Source: Paraburkholderia nodosa (GTDB taxonomy: Bacteria; Pseudomonadota; Gammaproteobacteria; Burkholderiales; Burkholderiaceae). From it: DNA of 64,000 nucleotides. Position 1 is the first letter of the stretch; the number at the start of each line of letters is the position of its first letter. Below are positions 15,865 to 24,745 of this stretch, piece by piece. A program made the position numbers and the translations under genes. The DNA lies in contig NZ_MCNV01000012.1 of NCBI RefSeq assembly GCF_001718195.1, positions 1 to 64,000 of the forward strand, read 5' to 3'. Under the pieces are notes generated by a model, which made no database searches, had not been told where the DNA came from, and saw only the letters and a list, made by a program, of their open reading frames with translations.

Positions 15865-17055
15865 TTAAAACGCGTCGCCCGGCACTCGCACCCAGCCTTC
15901 CATCAGCACGCGCGCGCTGCGGCTCATGATGGCCTTCGTGACCGTCCATTCGCCGTTTTCCTGACGCGCCTCGGCGCCTACGCGCAGCGTGCCCGACGGA
16001 TGCCCGAAGCGCACCGCGCTGCGTTCGCCGCCCCCCGCCGCGAGATTCACGAGCGTGCCGGGAATGGCCGCCGCGGTGCCGATCGCCACGGCCGCGGTGC
16101 CCATCATGGCGTGGTGGAGCTTGCCCATCGACATGGCGCGCACCAGCAGGTCCACATCGCCGGCTTCCACGCGCTTGCCGCTCGACGCCGTATAGCCCGC
16201 GGGCTTCGCCACGAAGGCGATTTTCGGCGTGTGCTGGCGCGTGGCGATCTCGTCGAGGTGCTTGATGAGCCCCATGCGCAGCGCGCCGTGCGCGCGGATC
16301 GTCTCGAATTTTTCGAGCGCCTGCGCGTCGCTGTTGATCGCGTCCTGCAATTCCGTGCCCGTGTAGCCGATGGTCTCGGCGTTCACGAAGATCGTCGGGA
16401 TGCCCGCGTTGATCATCGTGGCCTTGAGCGTGCCCACACCAGGCACTTCGAGGTCGTCAACGAGATTGCCGGTGGGGAACATCGCGCCGCCCGCGCCCTC
16501 TTCCTCGGCGGCCGGGTCGAGGAATTCGAGCTGCACTTCGGCGGCGGGAAAGGTCACGCCATCCAGTTCGAAATCGCCCGTCTCCTGCACGTGGCCGTTC
16601 GTCATCGGCACGTGCGCGATGATGGTCTTGCCGATGTTGGCCTGCCAGATGCGCACCGTCGCCACGCCGTTGTCGGGCACGCGGCTCGGGTCGACGAGGC
16701 CGCCGCTGATCGCGAACGGGCCCACGGCGGCGGAGAGATTGCCGCAGTTGCCGCTCCAGTCGACAAAGGCCTTGTCGATGGCGACCTGGCCGAACAGGTA
16801 GTCGACGTCGTGGTCGGGCTTGCTGCTCATCGCCAGAATCACGGTCTTGCTCGTGCTCGACGTCGCGCCGCCCATGCCGTCGATCTGCTTGCCGTACGGG
16901 TCGGGGCTGCCGATCACGCGCATGAGCAGCTTGTCGCGCGCAACGCCGGGCTGCTGCGCCGAAGCGGGCAGATCCTGGAGGCGAAAGAACACGCCTTTGC
17001 TGGTGCCGCCGCGAATGTAGGTGGCGGGAATCTTGATCTGGGGTACGTGTGCCAT
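15865..17055 (-). CDS. prpF: 2-methylaconitate cis-trans isomerase PrpF
   Basis: A 396-residue PrpF family protein and last gene of the methylcitrate operon. It isomerises the 2-methylaconitate produced by AcnD so that an aconitase can hydrate it to 2-methylisocitrate. Family sequence is clear from the start: IPATYIRGGTSKGVFF, then DGMGGATSSTSKTVIL (the active-site region with a conserved Lys), and WSGNCGNLSAAVGPFAI containing a conserved Cys. The ATG start at 17055 follows acnD by 58 bases on the same strand. PrpF is found only with AcnD-type, not PrpD-type, operons, which agrees with its neighbour. Confidence 0.96.
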   Translation of the reverse strand: MAHVPQIKIPATYIRGGTSKGVFFRLQDLPASAQQPGVARDKLLMRVIGSPDPYGKQIDGMGGATSSTSKTVILAMSSKPDHDVDYLFGQVAIDKAFVDWSGNCGNLSAAVGPFAISGGLVDPSRVPDNGVATVRIWQANIGKTIIAHVPMTNGHVQETGDFELDGVTFPAAEVQLEFLDPAAEEEGAGGAMFPTGNLVDDLEVPGVGTLKATMINAGIPTIFVNAETIGYTGTELQDAINSDAQALEKFETIRAHGALRMGLIKHLDEIATRQHTPKIAFVAKPAGYTASSGKRVEAGDVDLLVRAMSMGKLHHAMMGTAAVAIGTAAAIPGTLVNLAAGGGERSAVRFGHPSGTLRVGAEARQENGEWTVTKAIMSRSARVLMEGWVRVPGDAF

Positions 17056-17113
17056 GTGTTGTCCTGAAACGAAGGGCGGCGCGCGTGTGAGCGCTGCGCC
17101 GCCCGTTTCCCGT

Positions 17114-19783
17114 TTATGCCGCTGCCTGTGACGATTCGAGGAAGTCCTGCGCGAAACGCTGCAGCACGCCGCCGGCTTCGTAGATCGACACTTCCTCGGC
17201 CGTATCGAGTCGGCAGGTGACTGGCACTTCCACGCGCTCGCCGTTCCTGCGCTGAATCACGAGTGTGAGGTCGGCGCGCGGCGTGCGCTCGCCGATCACG
17301 TCGTACGTTTCCGTGCCGTCGATGCCGAGCGTCGTGCGGTTCGTGCCCGCCTTGAACTCGAGCGGCAGGACGCCCATGCCGATCAGGTTCGTGCGGTGAA
17401 TGCGCTCGAAGCCTTCCGCTACGATCGCTTCCACGCCCGCGAGACGCACGCCCTTGGCCGCCCAGTCGCGCGACGAACCCTGGCCGTAGTCCGCACCCGC
17501 GATGATGATGAGCGGCTGCTTGCGTTCCATGTAGGTTTCGATGGCTTCCCACATGCGCGTGACCTTGCCTTCCGGCTCGACGCGCGCGAGCGAGCCCTTC
17601 TTCACGGTGCCGTCCACCACGGCCATCTCGTTGATGAGCGTGGGGTTCGCGAAAGTTGCGCGCTGCGCCGTGAGGTGGTCGCCGCGGTGCGTCGCGTACG
17701 AGTTGAAGTCCTCTTCGGGCAGGCCCATTTTCGCGAGGTACTCGCCCGCTGCGCTGTCCAGCAGGATGGCGTTGGAGGGCGAGAGGTGGTCGGTCGTGAT
17801 GTTGTCGCCGAGCACCGCGAGCGGGCGCAGGCCCTTGAGCGTGCGCTCGCCGGCCAGTGCGCCTTCCCAGTACGGCGGGCGGCGGATGTAGGTGCTTTGC
17901 GCGCGCCAGTCGTAGAGCGGGTCGGTCGTTTCACCTGTTACCGCGGTGGCCGCGAACATCGGTTCGTACACCTTGCGGAACTGCTCGGGCTTCACACTCT
18001 TCGCGACGATGGCGTCGATCTCTTCGTCGCTCGGCCAGAGGTCCTTGAGGTACACGGGCTTGCCGTCCTTGTCCGTGCCGAGCGAATCGCGTTCGATGTC
18101 GAAGCGGATCGTGCCCGCAATCGCGTACGCGACGACGAGCGGCGGCGAGGCGAGGAACGCCTGCTTCGCATACGGGTGAATGCGGCCGTCGAAGTTGCGG
18201 TTGCCCGAGAGCACGGCGGTCGCATACAGGTCGCGGTCGATGATTTCCTGCTGGATCTTCGGATCGAGCGCGCCCGACATGCCGTTACACGTGGTGCATG
18301 CAAACGCGACGATGCCGAAGCCGAGCTTTTCGAGATCGGGCAGCAGGTTGGCTTCCTCGAGGTAAAGCTCGACGGCCTTCGATCCCGGCGCGAGCGAACT
18401 CTTTACCCACGGCTTGCGCGTAAGGCCGCGCGCGTTCGCGTTGCGCGCGAGCAGCGCGGCGGCGATCACGTTGCGCGGGTTGCTCGTGTTCGTGCAGCTC
18501 GTGATGGCGGCGATGATGACCGCACCGTCGGGCATCTGGCCCGGCGTTTCTTCCCACTTGCCTGCAATGCCGCGCTCGGCGAGAGCGGATGTGGGCAGAC
18601 GCTTGTGCGGATTCGACGGGCCGGCCATGTTGCGCACCACGCTCGAAAGATCGAACGTCAGCGTGCGTTCGTATTGCGCGTTAGCGAGCGTATCGGCCCA
18701 CAGGCCCGCGGTCTTCGCGTAGGTTTCGACGAGCTTGACCTGCTCTTCGTCGCGGCCCGTGAGACGCAGATACTCGAGCGTCTGGTCGTCGATGAAGAAC
18801 ATCGCGGCCGTGGCGCCATACTCGGGCGCCATGTTGGAGATCGTGGCGCGGTCGCCGAGCGTGAGGCTCGATGCGCCTGCTCCACGGAACTCCAGATAGG
18901 CGCCCACGACCTTTTCCTTGCGCAGGAACTCGGTGAGGGCGAGCACGATGTCGGTGGCGGTAATGCCGGGCTGGCGCTTGCCGGTCAGCTCCACGCCGAC
19001 GATATCGGGCAGGCGCATCCACGAGGCGCGGCCGAGCATGACGTTCTCGGCTTCGAGGCCGCCCACGCCGATGGCGATCACGCCGAGCGCATCGACGTGC
19101 GGCGTGTGACTGTCGGTGCCGACGCAGGTGTCGGGGAACGCCACGCCGTCACGCGCCTGGATCACGGGCGACATCTTCTCCAGATTGATCTGGTGCATGA
19201 TGCCGTTGCCCGGAGGAATCACGTCGACGTTCTTGAACGCCTTCTTCGTCCAGTTGATGAAGTCGAAGCGGTCTTCGTTGCGGCGGTCTTCGATCGCGCG
19301 GTTCTTGTTGAACGCGTCCGGATCGAAGCCGCCGCATTCCACGGCGAGCGAGTGGTCGACGATCAGTTGCACCGGTACGACCGGATTCACCTTGGCGGGG
19401 TCGCCGCCCTGGTCGGCAATGGCGTCGCGCAGGCCGGCGAGATCGACGAGCGCGGTTTGCCCGAGGATGTCGTGGCAGACCACACGCGCCGGGAACCACG
19501 GAAAGTCGAGATCGCGCCTGCGCTCGATGAGCTGCGTAAGCGAGGCGGTGAGCGTGGCCGGGTCGCAGCGGCGCACGAGGTTTTCGGCGAGCACGCGCGA
19601 GGTGTACGGCAGCGTGGCGTAGGCGCCGGGCTGGATGGCCTCGACGGCTTCGCGCGCGTCGAAGTAATCGAGCCGGGTGCCCGGAAGGGACTTGCGGTAG
19701 GCGGTATTCACGGCTTGGGGACCAAATGGGTTGTAAGCGGCAGTGCGCGGGATCGAAGGCGACGTCGTCACGCTACGACGCAT
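17114..19783 (-). CDS. acnD: Fe/S-dependent 2-methylisocitrate dehydratase AcnD
   Basis: An aconitase-family dehydratase of about 865-889 residues that converts 2-methylcitrate to 2-methylaconitate with a [4Fe-4S] cluster. Cluster cysteines are in SCTNTSNP and CTTCNG, and GTDSHTPHVDALGVIAIGVGG and YGQGSSRDWAAKG are aconitase signatures. Two starts are possible. The first ATG (19783) lies 12 bases after prpC and has GGAGG too close (2 bases). The GTG at 19711 begins exactly where family similarity starts (VNTAYRKSLPGTRLDYFDAR). I list the longer form; the shorter is the better match to the usual family length. It replaces PrpD in this type of operon. Confidence 0.95.
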   Translation of the reverse strand: MRRSVTTSPSIPRTAAYNPFGPQAVNTAYRKSLPGTRLDYFDAREAVEAIQPGAYATLPYTSRVLAENLVRRCDPATLTASLTQLIERRRDLDFPWFPARVVCHDILGQTALVDLAGLRDAIADQGGDPAKVNPVVPVQLIVDHSLAVECGGFDPDAFNKNRAIEDRRNEDRFDFINWTKKAFKNVDVIPPGNGIMHQINLEKMSPVIQARDGVAFPDTCVGTDSHTPHVDALGVIAIGVGGLEAENVMLGRASWMRLPDIVGVELTGKRQPGITATDIVLALTEFLRKEKVVGAYLEFRGAGASSLTLGDRATISNMAPEYGATAAMFFIDDQTLEYLRLTGRDEEQVKLVETYAKTAGLWADTLANAQYERTLTFDLSSVVRNMAGPSNPHKRLPTSALAERGIAGKWEETPGQMPDGAVIIAAITSCTNTSNPRNVIAAALLARNANARGLTRKPWVKSSLAPGSKAVELYLEEANLLPDLEKLGFGIVAFACTTCNGMSGALDPKIQQEIIDRDLYATAVLSGNRNFDGRIHPYAKQAFLASPPLVVAYAIAGTIRFDIERDSLGTDKDGKPVYLKDLWPSDEEIDAIVAKSVKPEQFRKVYEPMFAATAVTGETTDPLYDWRAQSTYIRRPPYWEGALAGERTLKGLRPLAVLGDNITTDHLSPSNAILLDSAAGEYLAKMGLPEEDFNSYATHRGDHLTAQRATFANPTLINEMAVVDGTVKKGSLARVEPEGKVTRMWEAIETYMERKQPLIIIAGADYGQGSSRDWAAKGVRLAGVEAIVAEGFERIHRTNLIGMGVLPLEFKAGTNRTTLGIDGTETYDVIGERTPRADLTLVIQRRNGERVEVPVTCRLDTAEEVSIYEAGGVLQRFAQDFLESSQAAA

Positions 19784-19795
19784 CGCCTCCGGCGA

Positions 19796-20962
19796 TCAGC
19801 GCTTGCTGATCGGCGTGAACTTCAGATTCTCCGGCCCCGTGTAATTCGCGCTCGGGCGGATGATCTTGTTGTCGATGCGCTGCTCGATGATGTGCGCGCT
19901 CCAGCCGGCCGTGCGCGCGATCACGAAGATCGGCGTGAACATCGCGGTCGGCACGCCCATCATGTGATACGACACGGCGCTGAACCAGTCGAGGTTCGGG
20001 AACATCTTCTTGACTTCCCACATCGTCGATTCGAGGCGCTCGGCAATGTCGAACAGCTTCATGTTCGACTGCTCCTTCGAGAGCTTCTTCGCGATTTCCT
20101 TGATGACCTTGTTGCGCGGGTCCGAGATCGTGTACACCGGGTGGCCGAAGCCGATCACGACTTCCTTCTTCTCCACGCGTGCGCGGATATCGGCTTCTGC
20201 GTCGTCGGCGTTTTCGTAGCGCGACTGGATCTCGAACGCGACTTCATTCGCGCCGCCGTGCTTCGGACCGCGCAGCGCGCCGATCGCGCCCGTGATGGCC
20301 GAGTAGATGTCCGAGCCCGTGCCCGCGATCACGCGGCCCGTGAACGTCGAGGCGTTGAACTCGTGCTCGGCGTACAGGTTGAGCGACACGTGCATCGCGT
20401 CGACCCACGACTTCGACGGCGCGCGGCCGTGCAGCAGGTGCAGGAAGTGGCCGCCGATCGAGTCGTCGTCGGTTTCGACTTCGATGCGCTTGCCGTTGTG
20501 CGAAAAGTGATACCAGTACAGCAGCATCGAGCCGAGCGAGGCCATCAGGCGGTCGGCGATATCGCGCGCGCCCGGCAGGTTGTGGTCGTCTTTCTCGGGC
20601 AGCACGGTGCCCAGAATCGAGACGCCGGTGCGCATCACGTCCATCGGATGCGCCGAGGCGGGCACGGCTTCGAGGGCCGTCTTCACGTTGGCGGGCAGGC
20701 CGCGCAGCGCCTTGAGCTTCGCCTTGTAGCCGGCCAGTTCGGACGTGTTCGGCAGCTTGCCGTGCACGAGCAGGTACGCGACTTCTTCGAATTCGCACGC
20801 GGTGGCGAGGTCGAGAATGTCATAGCCGCGGTAGTGCAGGTCGTTGCCGGTGCGGCCCACGGTGCACAGCGCCGTGTTGCCCGCCGCCACGCCAGACAGC
20901 GCAACGGACTTCTTCGGCTTGAAACCGCCAGCGGCTTGCGTGGTGTTTTCTGCTTCGCTCAT
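19796..20962 (-). CDS. prpC: 2-methylcitrate synthase PrpC
   Basis: A 388-residue citrate-synthase family enzyme condensing propionyl-CoA with oxaloacetate to 2-methylcitrate, the entry step of propionate use. The N terminus (KKSVALSGVAAGNTALCTVG) is of the PrpC rather than the GltA type. Catalytic His/Asp regions are seen in LYAEHEFNASTFTGRVIAGT, GALRGPKHGGANEVAFEI and GFGHPVYTISDPRNK. The C terminus FTPISKR has conserved Arg. The ATG at 20962 follows prpB by 47 bases on the same strand, and the acnD start is 12 bases beyond its stop, consistent with one transcript. Confidence 0.96.
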   Translation of the reverse strand: MSEAENTTQAAGGFKPKKSVALSGVAAGNTALCTVGRTGNDLHYRGYDILDLATACEFEEVAYLLVHGKLPNTSELAGYKAKLKALRGLPANVKTALEAVPASAHPMDVMRTGVSILGTVLPEKDDHNLPGARDIADRLMASLGSMLLYWYHFSHNGKRIEVETDDDSIGGHFLHLLHGRAPSKSWVDAMHVSLNLYAEHEFNASTFTGRVIAGTGSDIYSAITGAIGALRGPKHGGANEVAFEIQSRYENADDAEADIRARVEKKEVVIGFGHPVYTISDPRNKVIKEIAKKLSKEQSNMKLFDIAERLESTMWEVKKMFPNLDWFSAVSYHMMGVPTAMFTPIFVIARTAGWSAHIIEQRIDNKIIRPSANYTGPENLKFTPISKR

Positions 20963-21009
20963 GGTGTCTTCCTCTCTCCAGGTATCTGTGAACTATATGG
21001 TGGGCGGAT

Positions 21010-21900
21010 TTACTTCTTCGCGGCAAAGAGCGCGTCGAGCTTGTCTTCGTATGCGTGATAGCCGAGGTAGCGGTAGAGGTCTTCGCGCGACTGCATCGTC
21101 GAGACGGCGGCCTTTTGCGTGCCGTCGCGCTTGACGGTCTCGTAGAAGTTCAGCGCGGCGGCGTTCATCGCACGATACGCGCCGCAGCAGTAGAGCGCGA
21201 TATCCACGTTCGCGCTCTTCAGTTCTTCGGTCGTGAAGAACGGCGTCGAGCCGAACTCCGTGAGGTTGGCGAGAATCGGCACCTTCACGGCGGCGCGGAA
21301 ACGGCGGTAGTCGTCGAGCGTCTTCATCGCTTCGGGGAAGATCATGTCCGCGCCCGCTTCCACGTAAGCCATGGCGCGCTCGATCGCGGCGTCGATGCCT
21401 TCCACGGCGGCCGCGTCGGTGCGGGCCATGATGACGAAGCCGTCGTCGGTGCGCGCGTCCACGGCGGCCTTCACGCGGTCCACCATCTCGTCGGTTCCCA
21501 CGACTTCCTTGTTCGGGCGATGGCCGCAGCGCTTCTGACCCACCTGGTCTTCCAGGTGCACGGCGGCCACGCCTGCCTTGATGAACGACTTGATCGTGCG
21601 CGCGATATTGAATGCGCCACCCCAGCCGGTGTCGATGTCGACCATCAGCGGAATGTCGACGGCGTCGGTGATGCGGCGGGCGTCGATCAGCACGTCGTCC
21701 ATGGTGCTGATGCCGAGGTCCGGCACGCCGAGCGAGTTGGCGGCCACGCCGCCGCCCGAAAGATAGACGGCCTTGAAGCCGGTCGCCTGCGCGAGCTTGG
21801 CCGCATACGCGGTGATGGCGCCGACGACCTGCAGCGGTTGTTCGGCAGCCACGGCTGCGCGGAATTTCGCGCCGGCGCTGGCGGGGATTTTGTTGTTCAT
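21010..21900 (-). CDS. prpB: methylisocitrate lyase PrpB
   Basis: A 296-residue isocitrate-lyase superfamily enzyme cleaving 2-methylisocitrate to pyruvate and succinate. Seen are PLMVDIDTGWGGAFNIART (metal-binding Asp), the active-site loop QKRCGHRPNKE with the catalytic Cys, and FVIMARTDA. The start is the ATG at 21900 with GGAG 9 bases upstream; the TTG at 21915 overlaps that ribosome site and is rejected. It is the first gene of the operon. A -24/-12 promoter about 35 bases upstream and two palindromes further up point to sigma-54 transcription activated by PrpR. Confidence 0.96.
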   Translation of the reverse strand: MNNKIPASAGAKFRAAVAAEQPLQVVGAITAYAAKLAQATGFKAVYLSGGGVAANSLGVPDLGISTMDDVLIDARRITDAVDIPLMVDIDTGWGGAFNIARTIKSFIKAGVAAVHLEDQVGQKRCGHRPNKEVVGTDEMVDRVKAAVDARTDDGFVIMARTDAAAVEGIDAAIERAMAYVEAGADMIFPEAMKTLDDYRRFRAAVKVPILANLTEFGSTPFFTTEELKSANVDIALYCCGAYRAMNAAALNFYETVKRDGTQKAAVSTMQSREDLYRYLGYHAYEDKLDALFAAKK

Positions 21901-21934
21901 GCGGGATGTCTCCAATTGAATCGCCGCCTGATAC

Positions 21935-21950
21935 TGCAGATAGCGTGCCA
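21935..21950 (-). promoter_or_regulatory. sigma-54 (-24/-12) promoter of the prpB-prpC-acnD-prpF operon
   Basis: Read on the minus strand, TGGCACGCTATCTGCA matches the RpoN consensus TGGCACG-N4-TTGCA at every defined position but one. The invariant GG and GC are correctly spaced. The start of transcription would fall near 21925, giving a leader of about 25 bases that contains the prpB ribosome site. PrpR, encoded divergently, has the GAFTGA loop needed to act on sigma-54. Confidence 0.88.
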
Positions 21951-22015
21951 GCTCCGCGCCAGGAGGCTAACGCGTTGATTTTGCGCTGGAATCGCGTGTC
22001 CCGGTAGCGGGCCCC

Positions 22016-22053
22016 GATTTCCATGGTGAAATCACAATTTCAAAAATGAAATC
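22016..22053. promoter_or_regulatory. tandem palindromes, probable PrpR enhancer sites
   Basis: Two inverted repeats share the same arms: GATTTC-N6-GAAATC (22016-22033) and ATTTC-N6-GAAAT (22037-22052). Their centres are exactly 20 bases (two helical turns) apart. They lie about 90-130 bases upstream of the predicted prpB transcription start, the usual place for a sigma-54 activator. A weaker third copy (GATTT...GAATC) lies at 21977-21993. Binding by PrpR is inferred. Confidence 0.7.
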
Positions 22054-22135
22054 GGCGCGCGATAATGCGAAATCTGGCTGACGGTCGGCTATCGGCTGCA
22101 CCGGCCCCGGCGTCACGACCGTATCGTTGGACATC

Positions 22136-24172
22136 ATGAACCGCTTTCCCGCTCCCGCTTCCTCCGCGATCCGCCCGCGTGTCTGGGCCATGGGTATCAG
22201 CCGCCTGCGCGACCTGTTTCGCGACATCGCCCGCGAATACGACGAGCTCGCGGACCTGCGCGTGGTGCCGCGCGGCTTCGAGGAAGCGGTGGCCGAACTC
22301 GCCGCCGCGGGGCCGAACCAGCGGCCCGATGTGGTGGTGGCGGCGGGCTCGAACGGCACCTATCTGAAAGCGCGTATCGACCTGCCCGTAGTGCTCGTGC
22401 AGCCCACCGGCTTCGACGTGATGCAGGCGCTAGCCCGCGCGCGGCGCGAGGCCGATCTCGTCGCGCTCGTCACCTACGGTGAGACGCCTGTGGAAGTACG
22501 GCGCTTTGCCAGCGCCTATGGCATCGACGTGGTGTTCGGCCAGTACCGCACGGTTCAGGACGCCGAGGCCTGCGTGCTCGACCTGCGCGACCGCGGCGTG
22601 GGCGCGGTCGTGGGGCCGGGCCTCGTCAACGATCTCGCGGCCCGGCTCGGGCTCGTGCCGTTTTTCGTCTACTCGCGGCCCTCGGTGCGCGCGGCGTTCG
22701 ACAACGCGCTGGATCTCGTGCAAGCCACCTGGCGCGAAACGCAGCGCCGGCAGCGCCTCGACAGCGTGCTGCAACACCTGCGCGACGGCGTGGTCGCGCT
22801 CGACGCGCGCGGCCGCGTGGAGGCGATCAACCAGCGCCTCGCGGCCGTGCTCGGCATCGATCCGGCGGCGGCCGCGGGCCAGTCGCTCGCGGCGCTCGCG
22901 CCCGACATCGCGTTCGCGCTACCCGAAGCCGATGGCGAATCGCTCGAGACCGTGCGCGGCGTGAGCTATGTCGTGCATCGCGGGCCGCTCGTCGACAACG
23001 GCGTGACGACAGGCGCCGTGCTCACGTTTCAGGAGTCGCGTGCGGTGGAGCGGCTCGACCGCACGCTGCGCTCGCGTCAGCGCACGCAGCAGTTCGTCGC
23101 GCGCTACCGGCTGGACGACCTGAGCGGCGCGACGCCCGGCATCGAACGCGTGCGCCAGCTCGCGCGGCGCTATGCGAAGTCGGACGCCACGGTGCTGATC
23201 CGCGGCGAAAGCGGCACCGGCAAGGAGATGATCGCTCAGGGCATTCATCGCGAGAGCCCGCGGCGCGACTTTCCGTTCGTCGCGATGAATTGCGGCGCGT
23301 TTCCCGAGGCGCTACTGGAGAGCGAGCTGTTCGGCTACGAGGAGGGCGCGTTCACGGGTGCGCGGCGCGGCGGCAAGGTGGGGCTCATCGAGGCCGCGCA
23401 CCGCGGCACGCTCTTTCTCGATGAAATCGGCGAGATGCCATTGCCGTTGCAAAGCCGCCTGCTGCGCGTGCTGCAGGAGCGCGAGGTGGTGCGCCTCGGC
23501 GCCACCGAGCCCACGCGCGTGGACGTGCGCGTGGTCGCCGCCACGCACCGCGCGCTCACCGAGCAGATCGAAGCGGGCGAGTTTCGCGCGGATCTCTTCT
23601 ATCGCCTGAACATTCTCAATCTCGCCATTCCGCCGTTGCGCGAGCGCGGCGCCGACATCGCGCTGCTGGCGTCGGAACTGCTGTTCCAGGCCTCGCGCCG
23701 CGAGCCGCGCGTGGCCGTGCGCATCCGCACGCCCGAAGACGCGTCGCGCACGCTCGCACGGGTGAGCGGCGCGCTCGCGCGGCACGCATGGCCCGGCAAC
23801 GTGCGCGAGTTGCAGAACGTGGTCGAGCGGATGGTGGTGGAACTGGCCGATTCGGAAGAGGACGTGCTGACGCCCGACGTGCTGCGCTCCATCGCGCCGG
23901 AGGTGTTCGAGTCGCGCCGTGCCGCGAGTGGCGCGGCAGCGACGGCAGGCGAGGGCGCGCTCACCTTGCGCGAGCGCAGCCTCAACACCGAAGCCGATGA
24001 AATCCGCGCCGCGCTCGACGCGTGCAACGGCGATCGCGACCGCGCGTGCGAGATGCTCGGCATCAGCAAGACGACGTTGTGGCGACGCCTTTCCGCCGCG
24101 AAGGGCAAGCGCGGCGGCGCAGCAGCCGAGGCCACGGTGGCCGCTGCGCCTCGCAAGGCGCCGCGCGCCTGA
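22136..24172 (+). CDS. prpR: sigma-54-dependent propionate catabolism activator PrpR
   Basis: A 678-residue enhancer-binding protein. The N-terminal PrpR_N sensor domain spans about residues 20-190 (in related proteins it responds to 2-methylcitrate). A PAS-like segment follows at about 200-310. The AAA+ sigma-54 activation domain at about 325-560 shows Walker A GESGTGKE, the sigma-54 contact loop GAFTGA (EEGAFTGARRGG), Walker B GTLFLDEIGEMPL, and HAWPGNVRELQNVVE. A Fis-type helix-turn-helix ends the protein (ALDACNGDRDRACEMLGISK). The ATG at 22136 is preferred over the in-frame TTG at 22127. It diverges from prpB across 235 bases holding the -24/-12 promoter and paired palindromes. Confidence 0.95.
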   Translation: MNRFPAPASSAIRPRVWAMGISRLRDLFRDIAREYDELADLRVVPRGFEEAVAELAAAGPNQRPDVVVAAGSNGTYLKARIDLPVVLVQPTGFDVMQALARARREADLVALVTYGETPVEVRRFASAYGIDVVFGQYRTVQDAEACVLDLRDRGVGAVVGPGLVNDLAARLGLVPFFVYSRPSVRAAFDNALDLVQATWRETQRRQRLDSVLQHLRDGVVALDARGRVEAINQRLAAVLGIDPAAAAGQSLAALAPDIAFALPEADGESLETVRGVSYVVHRGPLVDNGVTTGAVLTFQESRAVERLDRTLRSRQRTQQFVARYRLDDLSGATPGIERVRQLARRYAKSDATVLIRGESGTGKEMIAQGIHRESPRRDFPFVAMNCGAFPEALLESELFGYEEGAFTGARRGGKVGLIEAAHRGTLFLDEIGEMPLPLQSRLLRVLQEREVVRLGATEPTRVDVRVVAATHRALTEQIEAGEFRADLFYRLNILNLAIPPLRERGADIALLASELLFQASRREPRVAVRIRTPEDASRTLARVSGALARHAWPGNVRELQNVVERMVVELADSEEDVLTPDVLRSIAPEVFESRRAASGAAATAGEGALTLRERSLNTEADEIRAALDACNGDRDRACEMLGISKTTLWRRLSAAKGKRGGAAAEATVAAAPRKAPRA

Positions 24173-24177
24173 AACGC

Positions 24178-24570
24178 TTAGTTCTTCAGGGCGTTGAGGA
24201 GCGGCGCCACGGTCCCGTGCAAGTGCAGGATCTCGGGGCTCGCCTGCAGCAACGCCTGATAGCGCTCGTAGAACTCCGCCGATTCCTCGCCGGAAAAGAG
24301 TGCGGCCACGCCTTGCGCCGCACCGATGCGATCGTCGGGGCTCGCATCCTTGGCGTCGAGCGTTTCGTCGACGTTGGCGATCACCGTCGAGAGCGGCATG
24401 AGCCAGCGAAAGCCCGAGCCGTTGATGAGCACCTGCAGGAAGGCCGCCGGCGTGACCGGTCCGAACTCGCGTTCGTAGTCCTTGCGCTCGTGGTCGAGAA
24501 TCGCCTTGTGCAGCGTGAGCAGGGGCTTGCGCACGGTCGTGAGGAATTGAATCGCGCTTTGTTCGTTCAT
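24178..24570 (-). CDS. conserved hypothetical protein, helical
   Basis: A 130-residue soluble protein, predicted largely alpha-helical and without signal peptide or membrane segment. I do not recognise a named domain. Visible stretches include LLTLHKAILDHERKDYEREF near the N terminus and GVAALFSGEESAEFYERYQA near the C terminus. The start is the ATG at 24570 with AAGGAG 7 bases upstream, so it is a genuine gene rather than a shadow of prpR. Its stop lies 5 bases from the convergent prpR stop. Nothing in the context gives a role. Confidence 0.75.
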   Translation of the reverse strand: MNEQSAIQFLTTVRKPLLTLHKAILDHERKDYEREFGPVTPAAFLQVLINGSGFRWLMPLSTVIANVDETLDAKDASPDDRIGAAQGVAALFSGEESAEFYERYQALLQASPEILHLHGTVAPLLNALKN

Positions 24571-24745
24571 CGTACGGCTCCTTGGGTAGCGCGAACCGTT
24601 CGCGCGGATATGCGGACGATGGTAGCGCAATGGCCGGCTGCGCGTGGCTAAGCCGTGGATGAGCGGTGGATGAGCGCGGCCAGCGCTACACTCTGCCGGT
24701 CCGCGAAACCGCGATGCCCACGCCGACCACCCCGAGAACGCTTCG

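Noticed and set aside
17396..21058. 1220-codon open frame on the plus strand, antisense to acnD and prpC
   Set aside because: The minus strand encodes textbook AcnD, PrpC and PrpB. The plus-strand reading is Arg/Ala/Val/His-rich with no domain, a typical shadow in GC-rich DNA.
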